DNA from: Panagrolaimus kolymaensis
Lineage: Eukaryota; Nematoda; Chromadorea; Rhabditida; Panagrolaimidae
Direction of reading: 5' to 3'
DNA: 64,000 nucleotides
NCBI GenBank assembly: GCA_028622995.1
Contig: JAJQJQ010000075.1
Span: 62,001-126,000 of the forward strand
Part shown: piece after piece, positions 25,690 through 37,961 of the stretch
Position numbering within the stretch: the stretch's first letter is position 1
Layout of the letters: each line of letters starts with the position of its first letter
Position numbers and translations under genes: made by a program
The notes under the pieces: generated by a model
Seen by the model: the letters and a program-made list of their open reading frames with translations, nothing else
Databases searched by the model: none
Told to the model about the DNA's origin: nothing

Positions 25690-25798
25690 CTCCTGCTGCT
25701 TTCTTTTTTTTTATTTTTCTATGGCCTTGATTCATCCATTTGACTTCTATCAACTCCGCCTTTTCAAAGGGGCCAAATGCCGATCACCATCGTTATGC

Positions 25799-27599
25799 AT
25801 GGCCAATTTTCTGTTACTTGCTTTCTTCGTCGTTCGGTTACATTTACATCTGTCTTCCTTTTTTCCGCTGTGCTTTAAACTTGTTTTTTTCTTCTTCGTT
25901 GTTGTCCTCCGAATCCAAATAATTTTTATGAGCTTTATTACGTCTAATGGGACAAAAACATGAAGAAAGATGCTTGTATGTAGGCTCTTTTAAAAATGAA
26001 AAATGACATACATTTAATTTCTCCATTTCTATTATTTTTTCTCATGCCTCTTCTTGCGCAACTTGTTTTCATCTTTCTTTGCAGAAACAAAAAGTCAAAC
26101 ACATGTTGCGATTTATTATTTTTTTTGGAAGTTTTTTTGTTTTGATTTCAATTTTTAAACGGTTTAAAGCAGCAGAAAAGGTTGCGCGTTGGTGGTTATA
26201 GTTTAATAAGCAATTAAAAAATAAAAGTGTAAAAGGAAAAGTATGAAATCTTTTTTTTAAATTGATGATGGAGTAGATATCAGCTGGAACCAAATTGATG
26301 GCTTTCAAAAAAGATGCGTAGTAAAATGTCAAAATTAAAAAATGAATGAATTAAAAAAAGTTTTTTTTGGAAATTATTTTTCAAACTTTATTTTTTTTAT
26401 TAGAGCAAAATAAGGAAAAATTAAAATTTGTTTTTGAGGGATAAAAGCCGGTTTGTTTCTCTTTAGTTATATTTTTTTAGAAAGGAGAAAAAAAGTGAAT
26501 GACACTTAATTATGCAATAATTTGGTTTTAATTTTTAAATGCGTAATTCTGAAAAAAAATTCTCTTCAATTTTTTTGATATTTTTTAATTAAACAGGAAG
26601 TAAAAGTCTCTAGAGGTCTTAGAAGTTGGAAGGCAATCAAAGCGATGTGGCAAAATCAGAGGAAAAATAAAGAAATTTAAAAAAATTTGTTGTTTGTGTT
26701 TTTGTTATCCAAAAATTTTGAACACATCTGTCAAATTTTTCGAAGATTTCCGAAATCTTTATTTTTTTTCATTTTCAAATCGATAATGAACTTCTTTCTT
26801 TAATATTTTTTTTATCAAAACACGAGGAAATCATTAAAGCATAAAAAAATCAAACCCAAAAAAGGTAAGGAAAAATAAAGAAAAAAACTAGATAGTTATT
26901 TTTTTTACCCTCGGGGTTTTTTGTTTTTTTTATTCTACTCACATCCCAAAAATAAAAATGAATGACAGCTAATAATCATCATCAAAGTTGTTAAAGCGTG
27001 ATTTATGGGATTGCTGATCATCACAGAAGATTAGCTTTCGTAAGAAATAAAATTTTTTTTTAATGATGCTGATTTGAAACGGCGTAAAATACTACGCTAC
27101 ACCAAGCAAGCAAAGCCAAGCCAAACGAACAAACGAGTGAGTAAAAAAAAAAAAAGACAAAATAAGGAAATTAAAAAATGATTTAAAATTTTAATCGATA
27201 ATTTTGCAGAACACAAAAAATTGAGCTAATAAAATATTTAAATCAAAGCAATTTCTAAAATAAAAATTAGCAAAAAAGAAAGTTGAAAAAAATGAAGAAA
27301 ATAATCAGAAAAATAAAATTGAAGATCTTCGAAATTATGTTTTTTACATAGAATTTTTATATTTTAATTAACACTTTTTTTTCTCATGCAAATCCACCTT
27401 TTTGTGATTCACAAATTAATGATTAAACTTTTTCCTTCTTTTTTCAAAATTTTTTTTAAAAAGCTGATTTAAGTGAGTCGTCGTTAGCATTGGTTATTGT
27501 TCTCAATTTCTCAGCTGAGGACCGCGGCCAATATAAACTTAAGTAGGAAGAAAGAAAAAAAAGTTTTTTTGGTTTATTTTATTTAGTTCTTTATTATTC
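25799..27599. other. Gene-free region upstream of the right collagen
   Basis: The first 60 bp retain diverged similarity to the sequence outside the left arm. The rest is A/T-rich with no supported exon. Open frames at 25721-25963 and 26069-26332 show no domain or splice context. Confidence 0.5.
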
Positions 27600-27671
27600 T
27601 CCGTTGTAGTCTAGTGGTTAGGATATGTGGTTCTCACCCACATGGCCCGGGTTCGATTCCCGGCAACGGAA
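27600..27671 (+). tRNA. tRNA-Glu (anticodon CTC)
   Basis: A 72-nt cloverleaf with a perfect 7-bp acceptor stem (TCCGTTG / CAACGGA) and discriminator A. The anticodon stem TGTGG/CCACA carries the loop TTCTCAC with anticodon CTC at 27633-27635. Internal A-box (TAGTCTAGTGG) and B-box (GGTTCGATTCC) promoters are intact. A T5 run at 27681-27685 is the likely RNA polymerase III terminator. No intron. Confidence 0.97.
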
Positions 27672-27752
27672 TTAAAAAACTTTTTAATAATATTTACTGC
27701 TGTATTCCGTCATTAGAAAAACACTAGTAACAAAAACCATATATGTATCCTC

Positions 27753-27913
27753 ACACCGCTGCAAAATGATTTCCGAGCGATATAGCAATAGCCGCGAAAA
27801 TGACTATAAAAAAAATGTTTGAAATTTTTCTAATTCAAAATTTTTTTTACGACGTTAAATTTTCAAATCTCGCGGCTATTGGTATAGCGCCCGGAAATCA
27901 TTTGCAGCGGTGT
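27753..27913. mobile_element. 161-bp hAT-like MITE
   Basis: Terminal inverted repeats begin ACACCGCTGCAAAATGATTT at the left and end with the complement (one A shorter) at the right, followed inward by CAATAGCCGCG / CGCGGCTATTG. A perfect 8-bp direct duplication GTATCCTC flanks the unit (27745-27752, 27914-27921). No coding capacity. It lies 81 bp after the tRNA gene and about 345 bp downstream of the SMG-like gene; the remainder of 27672-28257 is featureless A/T DNA. Confidence 0.9.
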
Positions 27914-28257
27914 GTATCCTCTCTTTAATTTCTAAAATTATAAACAAGTTTCAAAAACAAAAAACCATTCTAAAATTTCATTTACAGTTTTAAGATATAA
28001 ATATTGATAATGAGTTTTATTTTGACATTACAAAAATTCAGTTAATCTATACAAAAAATTATAAAGAAACTAAATATCTTTTATTTTATAAATCAAATAA
28101 TACATCGTAAATATGTGTCCCGCAATGACTTATTTGATACCGAGTTTTTTGTTTCATAAATTTGGAGCTTTTCCTGATTATTATTTGTCAATTTGCTTTT
28201 CATGATTTTTTAAAGCCATTTAATATAAATTTCTATTAATACCAATAATTACAGAAA

Positions 28258-31200
28258 TCATTTGTCTTCTTTGCCTCCATTCGAAGCATCCGCGGCAACA
28301 GCGGCAACAGAAATACATTTAGAAAACCATGTAAAAAAATCATTAAATCCACAAGTAGGAATATTTTCTGATCGAGCTTTAATTCTCAAAATTTTATCTT
28401 CCGTAATTAAAATTAAATTAGATGCAATAATTTTGGAATCATAAAATCCTTGCTTTCTCGAAATGGGTTCGACAATTTCTTCAACTTTTTTACAAACAGT
28501 AATTATAAAGTCATCGTTGTTATCCCTGGCTCGTTCCCTTCCAGTTTTATTATTCAATCCAGCAATATCGCGAGGAGTGAAATCCAAATCAAATTTTCTT
28601 TCACCATAAAAATTATATATTTGAAAATCATTTGATGAATGATTTTTAATTGTGGTGGAAATAATGTCGGCGGCATTTTTAGCTGCCAATTTTATTGTTT
28701 CATCTTTTTTACGATCTTTTGAAATTGAATTTAATTCAGACCAAACTGAAAAAAAAATTGATATAAAAAATTTGGCAAAATCAAAGTTCAAAAACTAATT
28801 TTTACAGAATCGCATTTTTAAAAGAAAAACTCACCAACACTTGGAATAATAAATTTAATTCCATATTGAGTTAAATTTTTAAGTTTGCTATATTCATCGA
28901 TAATTTGATTAGTATCGAGAACAATATATTCCGGGTAAATGGCATGAACTTTATCAGCTTTTTTATAATTCAAAGCGAAAAGCTAAAAACCAAAATGCAA
29001 AGTAAAAATATAAAAAAAAGAAAATGGATAGAATTTTATCTTTTTTTCGAAAGTCGCTTGCTTACTTCAAAACTTGATAAATCATGGCAGCTTGGAAGAT
29101 ATTGAAAATCAGGAGTCAACCCAAAATAATTTTTTTTCACCATTTTTGAAAGCAATTCTTGAGCGAGGGAAAGTCGAATTAAAAAAGTTTGAAAATTGTT
29201 GTTTGAATTTTTTTCAATGTCCGGAAAGGTAATTCGAAGGGGATTGATATTTGCTTGAAATTGACTTCCCCAACATGAAAGTATAATTTCAGGCAAAATA
29301 AAGCTATTATTTTTGGAAGAAACTAAAAAAAATAAAACAAAATTTTTAATTTAAGAAAATAATTTATTGAAACTTACGATGGTCGTCTGCTTTACTTCTT
29401 TCAACCGCCACTTTTTTCTCCGCTAAATAATTTTCAAGCAATTTTCCAAGTTTACATATTTTCTTTCGAATCACAGAAAAATCAAATGTAAATGATGGCG
29501 ATAAATAAATATTTGATGGAATGCAACCGAAAATGGAATTCCAATAACTTTCTATTATGATTATCGATGGCAAAATAGTTTTATTAATTTCAGCAAAATC
29601 TTTTTCTTCATTTTGTAGTAAAAAATCTTCCATAAAATCGAATAATTTTGAAAATAAAATTCCAATAAAATATAAAAAAGTTTTAGAAAAAGTTTCAAAA
29701 CTTTCATCAGCGACGGCGGCGACAGAAAAATTATTTTTTCCATTTCCATTATTATTGTTTCTTGATTTTAAAGCGAAAATAAATATTGTTGTAATTTGCA
29801 ATAATTCTTTTCCATTTATATATTTTTCTTCTTCCAAAAGATGCTGGGTTAAAACCAAAAATCTTTCACAAACCACCGAAAAAGTTGGATGGGATTGTTT
29901 TGAAAGAAGTAAATTAATTATATGAAAAAAATTATCATTTTGAATTTTAAAAATTATTGGTTTTGATAATTTTGAAAGGTATCGTTTCCAATTAGGTTTT
30001 GCTTGAAGGAAATCGTTTTTGAACCATGAAAAATAATATTCGTGTGGACCAGAATTTTTTACACTTGAAGCATAAATTCCATTGATATCTGTGACGGATG
30101 GATTTTTAAATATTTCAGAATGTTTGGCGAAATCTGTTTGAATCTAAAATTTTAATATATAAAATTAAAAAAATGTATAAATTTTTTTTCAAACCATTTT
30201 ATCAGTTATATTTCCAAGTTTCGATAACAGAACTTCTTTGGCATTTTCAAAAGCTGTATTAGCATAAAGAGCTCGAAGGAAATAAAAAAATTTTGATAAT
30301 CTATTATTGTCCGAATAATTATTGTCTTTTGTTGTTGATGATTCAATTACGCCAAGTTGATTAAAAATTATTCCTTGTCCAGAATCAAGTGAAAAAGCCA
30401 TCCAATATGCTTTGATTGCAGAATCATAATTTTCATGAGATATATTACTTTGATATCGATGAAGATCACCCAAGAATATATAAAGTTTTGAATGGGCTTG
30501 AAGTTCGATCTAGAAAAGTGAGAACTTCAAAATTTAAATATACGCTAAAGTATAGTTTTTTAAAAGTTAATTTGAAAAGAAGTTCACGATGAGAAGATTT
30601 CGCGATATTGTTTTTTTGCGATTTATTTTATACAAAAGAAAATTTCCATTTATAAATTTTAGTTTATTCATCCAAACTTTTTTGCTTAATCACTTTCCTT
30701 TTAAAAGACTTAGGTTAGAAAGTTTCTAGAGACATCGTGTGCCAAGAAAAACTTTTCAACGACAACAATCAACAGTTTTGATGCCTCCGAAAGTATGTAT
30801 TATATCAAACTTACGTGTGTCAATTTTCGAGGAGAGATGCATTCTTCCAAGGGCAATGCCAAACTTAAATCCTCTAAGTTGCAGTTATTATTAGTCCATT
30901 TATGAATGATATCACGTGATCCAAGATTTTCAAGAATATTATTTATTAATTCAATAAACTATAAAAAAAGCAGACGATTAAATTTTTTAGTTTTATTGGT
31001 ATATAAAAAAAGATAACAAACTTCATCAATAGCTTCAAGAACGCAAACTTTTCCCAATTTTTTAAGATTTTCTGATGTTCTTGCAATATCAATAACTCGA
31101 TGAATGAGTTCAGAGAGTAAATTTAAAAATCCTAAACTTTGAGCTGCTATTAAATCTTCAACAGCTATGCTTCCAATGGTTTTAATTCCAATTGCACTAA

Positions 31201-31390
31201 AACCAAAAAAGGAATATTAATATTTAAAAAAAATTATTAAAACCCACCAAATTCCAACAGTTTTTTTTAATTCATCTTTAGTTAAATTATTTTCCAATTT
31301 TTTAACCGATTCTCGAGCATTTTTTATTGGTTCACGTAAACGCAATTTAGCTAAAGAAATAAAACTATTCGAATCCAAAGTTTTTTGCAT
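28258..31390 (-). CDS. EST1/SMG-5/6-type protein with PIN domain
   Basis: Eight exons read in phase (31390-31248, 31196-31022, 30958-30815, 30509-30195, 30143-29378, 29322-29066, 28982-28835, 28745-28258), giving 811 aa. Residues of roughly 100-300 hold the EST1/SMG helical-repeat signature LGDLHRYQ followed by AIKAYWMAF and FYFLRALYANTAF, the 14-3-3-like/TPR region that recognises phosphorylated UPF1 in SMG-5, -6 and -7. The last 210 residues form a PIN domain: YIVLDTNQIIDEY, then DDFIITVCKK, then LILITEDKILRIKAR. The acids at about 623, 727-728 and 765-766 are in the positions used by the active SMG-6 endonuclease, with one TDD-to-TED change. A role in nonsense-mediated mRNA decay is inferred. 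SMG-6 is favoured over SMG-5 because the acids are kept. The middle contains Asn/Ser-rich low complexity. Confidence 0.83.
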
Positions 31391-31863
31391 TATTTTTATT
31401 ATAGAAAATATGGAAGAAAGAAACTAAGTTATTCATTTAAGAAAAATTAGTTGGTTATTGTTTTGATATGAAAAAAATAAGCAAAGAAAAGAAAAGAATT
31501 TTTTTGATAAAACCCTTAAAAGAAAAATTAATGGTGACCTTAATTTTTGGCCTAATCTGTCGCTCTGCCAAACAAATTTTTAAAAATTTGCTTTGTTTGC
31601 ATTTTTTTGGTTTTCAGAATGAAAAAAATTATATTCTATATCTTCCAAAAGTAAAAATTTTGTTGAAAAGCCTCGAAAAAAGCTTCTTTTGAATTTTCTC
31701 TTAAACCGAATGTTTTAATAATCAAAAAATTTCGTTACAGAAAACTCGTGAATACACTGTAATATTACACATTTTATTAAAATCATTCTTTTTTATTGTA
31801 ACAAAAAATAAAAATCTATATTGGAAAAACGTTTTAAAGCAAAACTAAAATAATTTTTTTTGA
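31391..31863. other. Spacer between two minus-strand genes
   Basis: 473 bp between the stop of the neprilysin-like gene and the start of the SMG-like gene, both on the minus strand. The spacing could fit an operon or separate promoters. A diagnostic acceptor just before the SMG-like ATG is not obvious. No gene is seen. Confidence 0.4.
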
Positions 31864-34800
31864 TTACCATATCGTACACCTCTTTGAGGGATTCATATAC
31901 GAAGTTGGAGAACATTGAAAAGCTTGAGAAAATTCTGGCATATTTCTTGCTGTTCCAATTACACGATATTTTAATGGGGTATGAGCATCCGATAAAATTT
32001 GATATTCAATTGATTCAGGACTTTCCACTCCACACCAAAATGAAGCAAAAGAAAGGAAAAATAATTGTTCGGTGGACCACATTGGAGCCTTCGCTAATCG
32101 ATATTGGGGCTCGGGTTGTTTTTTGAATGCTCGATATGCAGATTTAAGCCCAGCTAAATCTGCTACATTTTCATCGAGGGTTTGATTTCCATTTACACAA
32201 CCAATTTTGTCGTAACAATATTGATTAAATTGATCGATGAGGCATGTGCAATGATTGTTAAAGGCTTGTTTTGAAGCGGTCGACCACCAATCTGATTCAT
32301 TTCCTATAAACAAAAAATATTGGATTTAGAAAAGTTTTTAAGGTGCAAAACAAAAAAAATTATAGTTTAGCAAAAGTAAATTAATTATAATTTTTTTTCG
32401 AAAAATCCAAAAAAATAAAATAAAACAATATTTTATTTTTCTCTTTGGGTTTTGCTTTATTTCTGAAAACTTACCATACGCATCAAATTGCGCTCCATTT
32501 TTATCAAAGCCATGGGACATCTGAAAAAACGCATAATTTTTTTCTTCTATTTTTTGCAAATAAATTTACTTCATGCCCAAAAACTGCTCCTGCAGCTCCG
32601 AAATTCACAGAATCAGGATAATCCATTCCAAAAAATGGAGGTTGTAATTCTCCCAATGGAGCAGTTAAAGAATTCGTGGATTCCGTATACCATGCATCTG
32701 TGGCAACTGGGGTTCCAGAAAATTCTGATCGATCAAATGGAATTCCAACTTGATTTAATTGTTTATCCACCGCCCAAGCTCGAAGCATAAGATTTAGAGA
32801 AATGAATGAGGTATTAGGAATTTTGAGATCTGAAAAATAACGAATTTTAAAAAAAAAGAAAAAATTAATTACAAAAGCTGTCCAATTTCGAAATGATCTT
32901 GATCCGTCTCTCGAAGTGATTTTAGAATTTTTGTTGAAAATGAAGAAAGGCTGTTTTTTACCTTTATAATAAAGTTGTTGAGCAATTTTATTTAAAACCC
33001 ATTCAGGATATGCAACGGATGCATCCATAAGATTTGCTTTATTCAATGCATTCTTTTTCGTTTCATCATCCATCCATGTGGAATTTTTAATTAAATCAAG
33101 TAAACCATTTTTAACTTGAGTTACCATTGCTACAGCTCTCTGCAAAACAAAAAAATATATAGAAAAATTTGCATATTTTAAAGGTTTTTTAAAATAAAAA
33201 AATTACAGTTTTTTGAGTTTCATGAAAATATCCTTCTTTAACTAAAGCTTCAGCGGTGGCAAAACCCAAATTTGGCATTTCATAATTTCCCTAAAAAACC
33301 GAATTAACACCGTTTTAAAAAATTTGGTATTTCAAAGAAAAATATTACTCGGATATAAGATAAACAAATTGACGCTTGAGAAGGTGAAGTAACATTTTGA
33401 CCTTGAATAACTCCTTTAAACGTTGCTAAAGCATCGGTGTATTCTGAAGACATGTATGGCAGACTATATTTAACTAATCTCCAAATTCCATAATTTCTAA
33501 TATCTCTGGGTTTTGTGTTACTTAGTAATTCAATAAGCTGAAATATTAAATTAAAATTTAGTAATCAAAAATAAAGTTTTTGCCATTTTAGCAAAATTTG
33601 GAGTGAAAATTTTCGTTGCAAAAAACCCTAATTAATTACCTCTTCATAATACTCTGGAAAATCCACATAAATTAAAGCTCTATTTTCTTTAGTTAATCGA
33701 TTCCAAAGTTCATCCGAAACTAAATTTTTAATATAATCATTCCATTTAAAGCCAGGAATTTCTTCCATCAAACTAAAAAATATTTTCATATATATTTTAA
33801 ACTGATATTTTTTGTTGGTTTTTTTGATTTTACTCTTCGAGTGTCCATAATTTATCATTGGTACCAAAAATTGTTTCACGTTTAAATAATTTTTTAGGTT
33901 CTCCTCCTCTTCTTCGATGTTGTTTTTGATTTTGATGTAATTGAATTTCAATATCATCCAAATAAGAAAATGTTAAATTTGCTAGTGCTATTTCAAGGTC
34001 AAGCATTCCATCGAGATCATTTTGTGATATTTTAACATTGGTAAAGCCACTGTCGGCTGCTAATAATTCAGCTACTTCTCTTTGTAGCTCTTGATAAGCG
34101 TCACGAACATCTTAAAATAATTAGTTTTTAAAAAGTTGCAGAACAGAGTCAAAAAAATTTGGTTCTCTCTACGCGAAAATAAATAAAAAAAAAAGATATC
34201 TCATTCTTTTTTCGTGTCGAGAGAAAAAATAAAAAAAGAAATTTTTTTTTACATTTTATATATTTTTAAAAGACTGGGATTCTGAATATGAATAGAGACT
34301 CACTTTGTTTGCTAGGCATTAAATAATAAGGTTGCTGGAACATTCCCATTCCAAGTGGAAGCATGGTTGGTGTAAGCCATAAAATGGTTTCAGCTGAGTT
34401 CAGAGAATATTGCAAAGCGTATGGAAGGAAAAAAGTATCAATACCAAATCGAGATTTTAATCGGGCTGTAAAAAAATATGTATTAAAGAAAGTCTATGGA
34501 TCAAAGCTGTCTGAACCGCAAAATTTGGTAAGAAAAGTAAGAATTAAAATTTTTTATTAATTTTGTTTTAAAAAAATTTAAATTTGAAAAATAATGAACG
34601 CTGCAAACTTACCAGTTTGTGTTTCCATACTTAAATAACTATCATCAATATAATCTGGATCAATTAAAGCCCAACGACCTGTGCCATTTTCAAAACCAAA
34701 AAGTGAAGAATCTTCAGGAGCGCCAGTGTGTAATAAAGCCGCTAATTTTGTTCCTAAAAATTTATAATGTTTTCTTAATTTTTTTTCTTGGGATTTAGTA

Positions 34801-35984
34801 ATTTTACCATTATCAGCTTCAATGGATTTAACATTCATGCAAGAATCATAAAAATGTTTAGTTTTTATTAAACCTTCTGAAGCATCCGTTAAATTTGCAG
34901 ATTTAATAGAATTTTCAACCATTTTACTAACTTTTTCTGAAACTAATGAATATTCACTCCAACTTCCTGTGTATTTAGGAACTATATTTTGTGTGGGCCA
35001 TTGTCCACAAGCATATGCATAAAAATCTTCACATGGATCAACAGAAAAATTTACGCTTGTTAAATATTGCATTGCCACTTCAGTGTATCCTGGAGAATCA
35101 TTCACCAAATAAGGTGGATCATGGTTTTCTGGAAAAAAAGTGGTTTTGAAAGTTTTAACAATTTTCTTGAATGAAACTTAATTTTTTAAATTTATTTAAA
35201 AGTTTAACTAAATTTTTTAAAGCTTGTTTTTCATTCAAAAAATTCGTGCTTTGCAAGTTGCAACAACTGCTTGTTTTGGCTTTCAAAAAATTATTTAAAA
35301 AATTTGTCCAAAATGCTACTGTGAGACAGTAATACTCAAGAACTTTTCCTTTTTTTCTAGTGTAATTTTTAAAGAACTGCTGTTAATTTAGTTTAAAGTT
35401 TTTCGAATTTTTTTCATCTGTTTTCTTAGAATATGTTAGTGTAATTTTTAAAGAAAGTTAGAAAAATTTTTTATATTAATTTACCAAAATAATTTGTGGC
35501 AATAACAAACAAAAAATTATATAATTAAAATAAATTAAATAAAATTAAGAAAATAGTTAAAAGTTCTTGAGTATTAATATATTACTATCTGTCTTGTCTG
35601 ATTATTTATATATTATACAGTCATAAATTTTGAGATATATTAATTTCTAAAGTTTAAGACGAAGCCAACGACCAAAAAATAATAATTTACCGTTGTTTGC
35701 CACTGTTGTTGTTGATGGAACGGTTTCCGTAGTATTAGCATTGGGATCGGCACACATTCCTAAAGTTAGTTTTCGATATGAAAAAGGAAAAAAAATTTGG
35801 GAGGAGGACGGGTCTTCTTACCTGGTGGCATCATTGAACACATTTGTTCCATAGATGGTCCTCCACCATCCACCGCATCCATAACTAATGTGGTAATTGA
35901 AAGGGCTATAGTTATAACAAGTAAAATAATAATAAATATAAGAGAATATTTAACAAATTTTCCTCCTTGTTTTTCCATTGACAT
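31864..35984 (-). CDS. Neprilysin-like M13 zinc metallopeptidase
   Basis: Twelve exons read in phase (35984-35822, 35759-35691, 35128-34613, 34465-34304, 34110-33834, 33772-33640, 33537-33349, 33290-33207, 33139-32962, 32829-32570, 32520-32475, 32303-31864), giving 838 aa. It is a type II membrane protein: a short cytoplasmic tail, one membrane segment (about 13-35), a Thr/Asn stalk, then the M13 ectodomain starting at DPCEDFYAYACGQW. The zinc site is complete: HEMSH (676-680), split by an intron, and the third ligand Glu in ENVADLAG (about 737). The usual RVIGTxxN...F and C-x-x-W C-terminus (CTIW) are present. It should cleave small extracellular peptides such as neuropeptides. In the substrate-binding NAYY-like motif the Asn is Asp (TDAWY). 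An acceptor 28 bp before the ATG implies an upstream non-coding exon or leader trans-splicing. Confidence 0.94.
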
Positions 35985-37961
35985 GATTGATGTTGTTGTT
36001 TGTTTTTCGATTCTGAAAAAAATGGAATTATTAAAAATACACTAAAAGCCGTACAGAAAAAGGGATTTTTTAAAAATAAATTAAGAAATATATTAAAAAG
36101 AAAAATACGAAGTAAAAGAGTGGCACTCAAATATCCTTTTTTAATATTAAAATTTTTATTTTGATCCTTTTGAGACGAAAAAAAATAGTTTTTTTTGAGA
36201 TTAAATCAAAGTATTTTTGAAAAAGAAAAAATTGACATGATGAATGCCCATTCGAGGACCTAGTTAAGAATATATTTTCTAACCATCAAACTGATCTACT
36301 GTTAACAGTCAGAAAGAACTTTCAATGAAATGAATGAATTTGGTCTTCTCTCTATTTTTTCTTAAGTACCCAAAATAACCTCGCATTTTTTATTTTTGCA
36401 TCATCTAAACTCAAATGATATCCTTTGCTTCCCCCCAATGAGAGGGCTTCCTTTATTTTTTTTATCAGTAAAAAAAGATAAATTACAGAAGCGTGAAAAA
36501 AAAATCATATCATTTTTTGTTGTTGAGGCAATCAAAAAAATTTATTTCATATGATGCAAAAATGACCGCAATCGAAATTTTGTTCAAGCAAAGCAGAGTC
36601 TATGCTTCTTTTTTTTCTTTTGTTTTGATTGTGTTGTAAAATCAAAAAAAAAATGAGAGAACATTAAACACTCTTCCTTGATTAATTGCTTCCATAGGTT
36701 TTTTAGTTTTTAGGGATGGCTCGCTTTTCGTCTGGTAGAAAAACATTTTTGGGGCCCAAAACATTTGCTTCATATTTTGGAAAAGGCAAAAAAAGAAGAA
36801 GCAGGAAGAATGGAAAAAAAGGTGCGAGTGTCAATGATTTGTGATGGTAATTAAAAAGGTATAGCAAACAAAATAATAAAAAAAAGCATTTTATTGTTTA
36901 ACCTTTTACTTTTTTTTTATTGAATTAAACTATAACTTCTTTTTTTTGTTGTACCGAATGAAAAGAAATATTTGAGCTTTTTTTGGTCTTTGTTTTTTAC
37001 GGTAGTAATCAAATGTCGAAGAAAAAAAAGTTAACTATTTCTAATATTTTAAAAAAAAAATCACCAAACTAAAAAAATGTTTTCTTTGATTTTATTATTT
37101 TCGCAAGCTTTTTGTTTTGTTTTTATAAATAGAAAAATATATGAAAATTAGGTGACTTATTTATGATCCTTTTAAAATAAAGCTAGCTATCTTTAAATTA
37201 AGAAATCACTTTACCTGGATGAATCAGAAATATCATGTACAAATTCCAATAATAAAGGCATTTTTTAACAACAACAAAAAATCTAATTATATTTTTATCT
37301 GCAACGATGATGATCGATGATTGATGACACAATTTGCAATTAAATACATGGATTATAGATAAAATAAAACAAAGAAAAAACATAACTCATTTTTTTTTAT
37401 TGGAATCATTCATTTATAATTTTCAGAGCTTGTTTCATCGCATTTTTTTTTATTTTTGTCCAAATTATTGTTTCTTTTTATTCTTTTTTTTTCTCTTTTA
37501 AAACACGCTTTTCAGCGAACACAATGATACAAAGTTTTTTTTTGGTTTGGTCAATAAAATAAACTAAACCACTTGGTCAGCAGCTATTCATAAATAGTCG
37601 TAATGCGATTTCATGAAAAAGTTTGACACATTTTTTCATTTTTTTTGCTTGTTAAATCCAGCAAAAATGTGTCATGGAATTATAAAAGCTTAGAATTTTG
37701 TAATAAGAAATTCCTGAATTTTTTTTAATGCTTTTTTTGTTACAAAAAAATTTCAATTCAATCAATAAAAATATTTATTTAAAAAATTTTACACATAAAA
37801 AATTGTTATTATTAATAATAATAAAAAAATTAAAACCCGTAAATGACAAATATTTTTTTAAGTTAGGAAAATGTAAACCACAAAGAGAATAAAATAAAAG
37901 TTTTTCGTTAAAAAATAAATAATACATTTAAAAAAATAATTTATGCAATAGTTTGAATATT
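35985..37961. other. Gene-free region upstream of the neprilysin-like gene
   Basis: Contains the probable 5'-UTR acceptor of the metallopeptidase (TTTTTTTCAG near 36013 on the minus strand), a possible donor at about 37213, and otherwise low-complexity A/T sequence. No coding exon can be supported. Confidence 0.45.

Larger units (their letters stand above)
24396..25798 (-). repeat. Right arm of 1,403-bp inverted collagen duplication
   Basis: Reverse complement of 20506-21908. Identity ends at TTTTTTAT on the inner side and at GCATAACG on the outer side. Beyond the outer edge, about 40 bp remain recognisably similar but diverged, including indels (25799-25860 versus 20455-20505). Confidence 0.93.
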
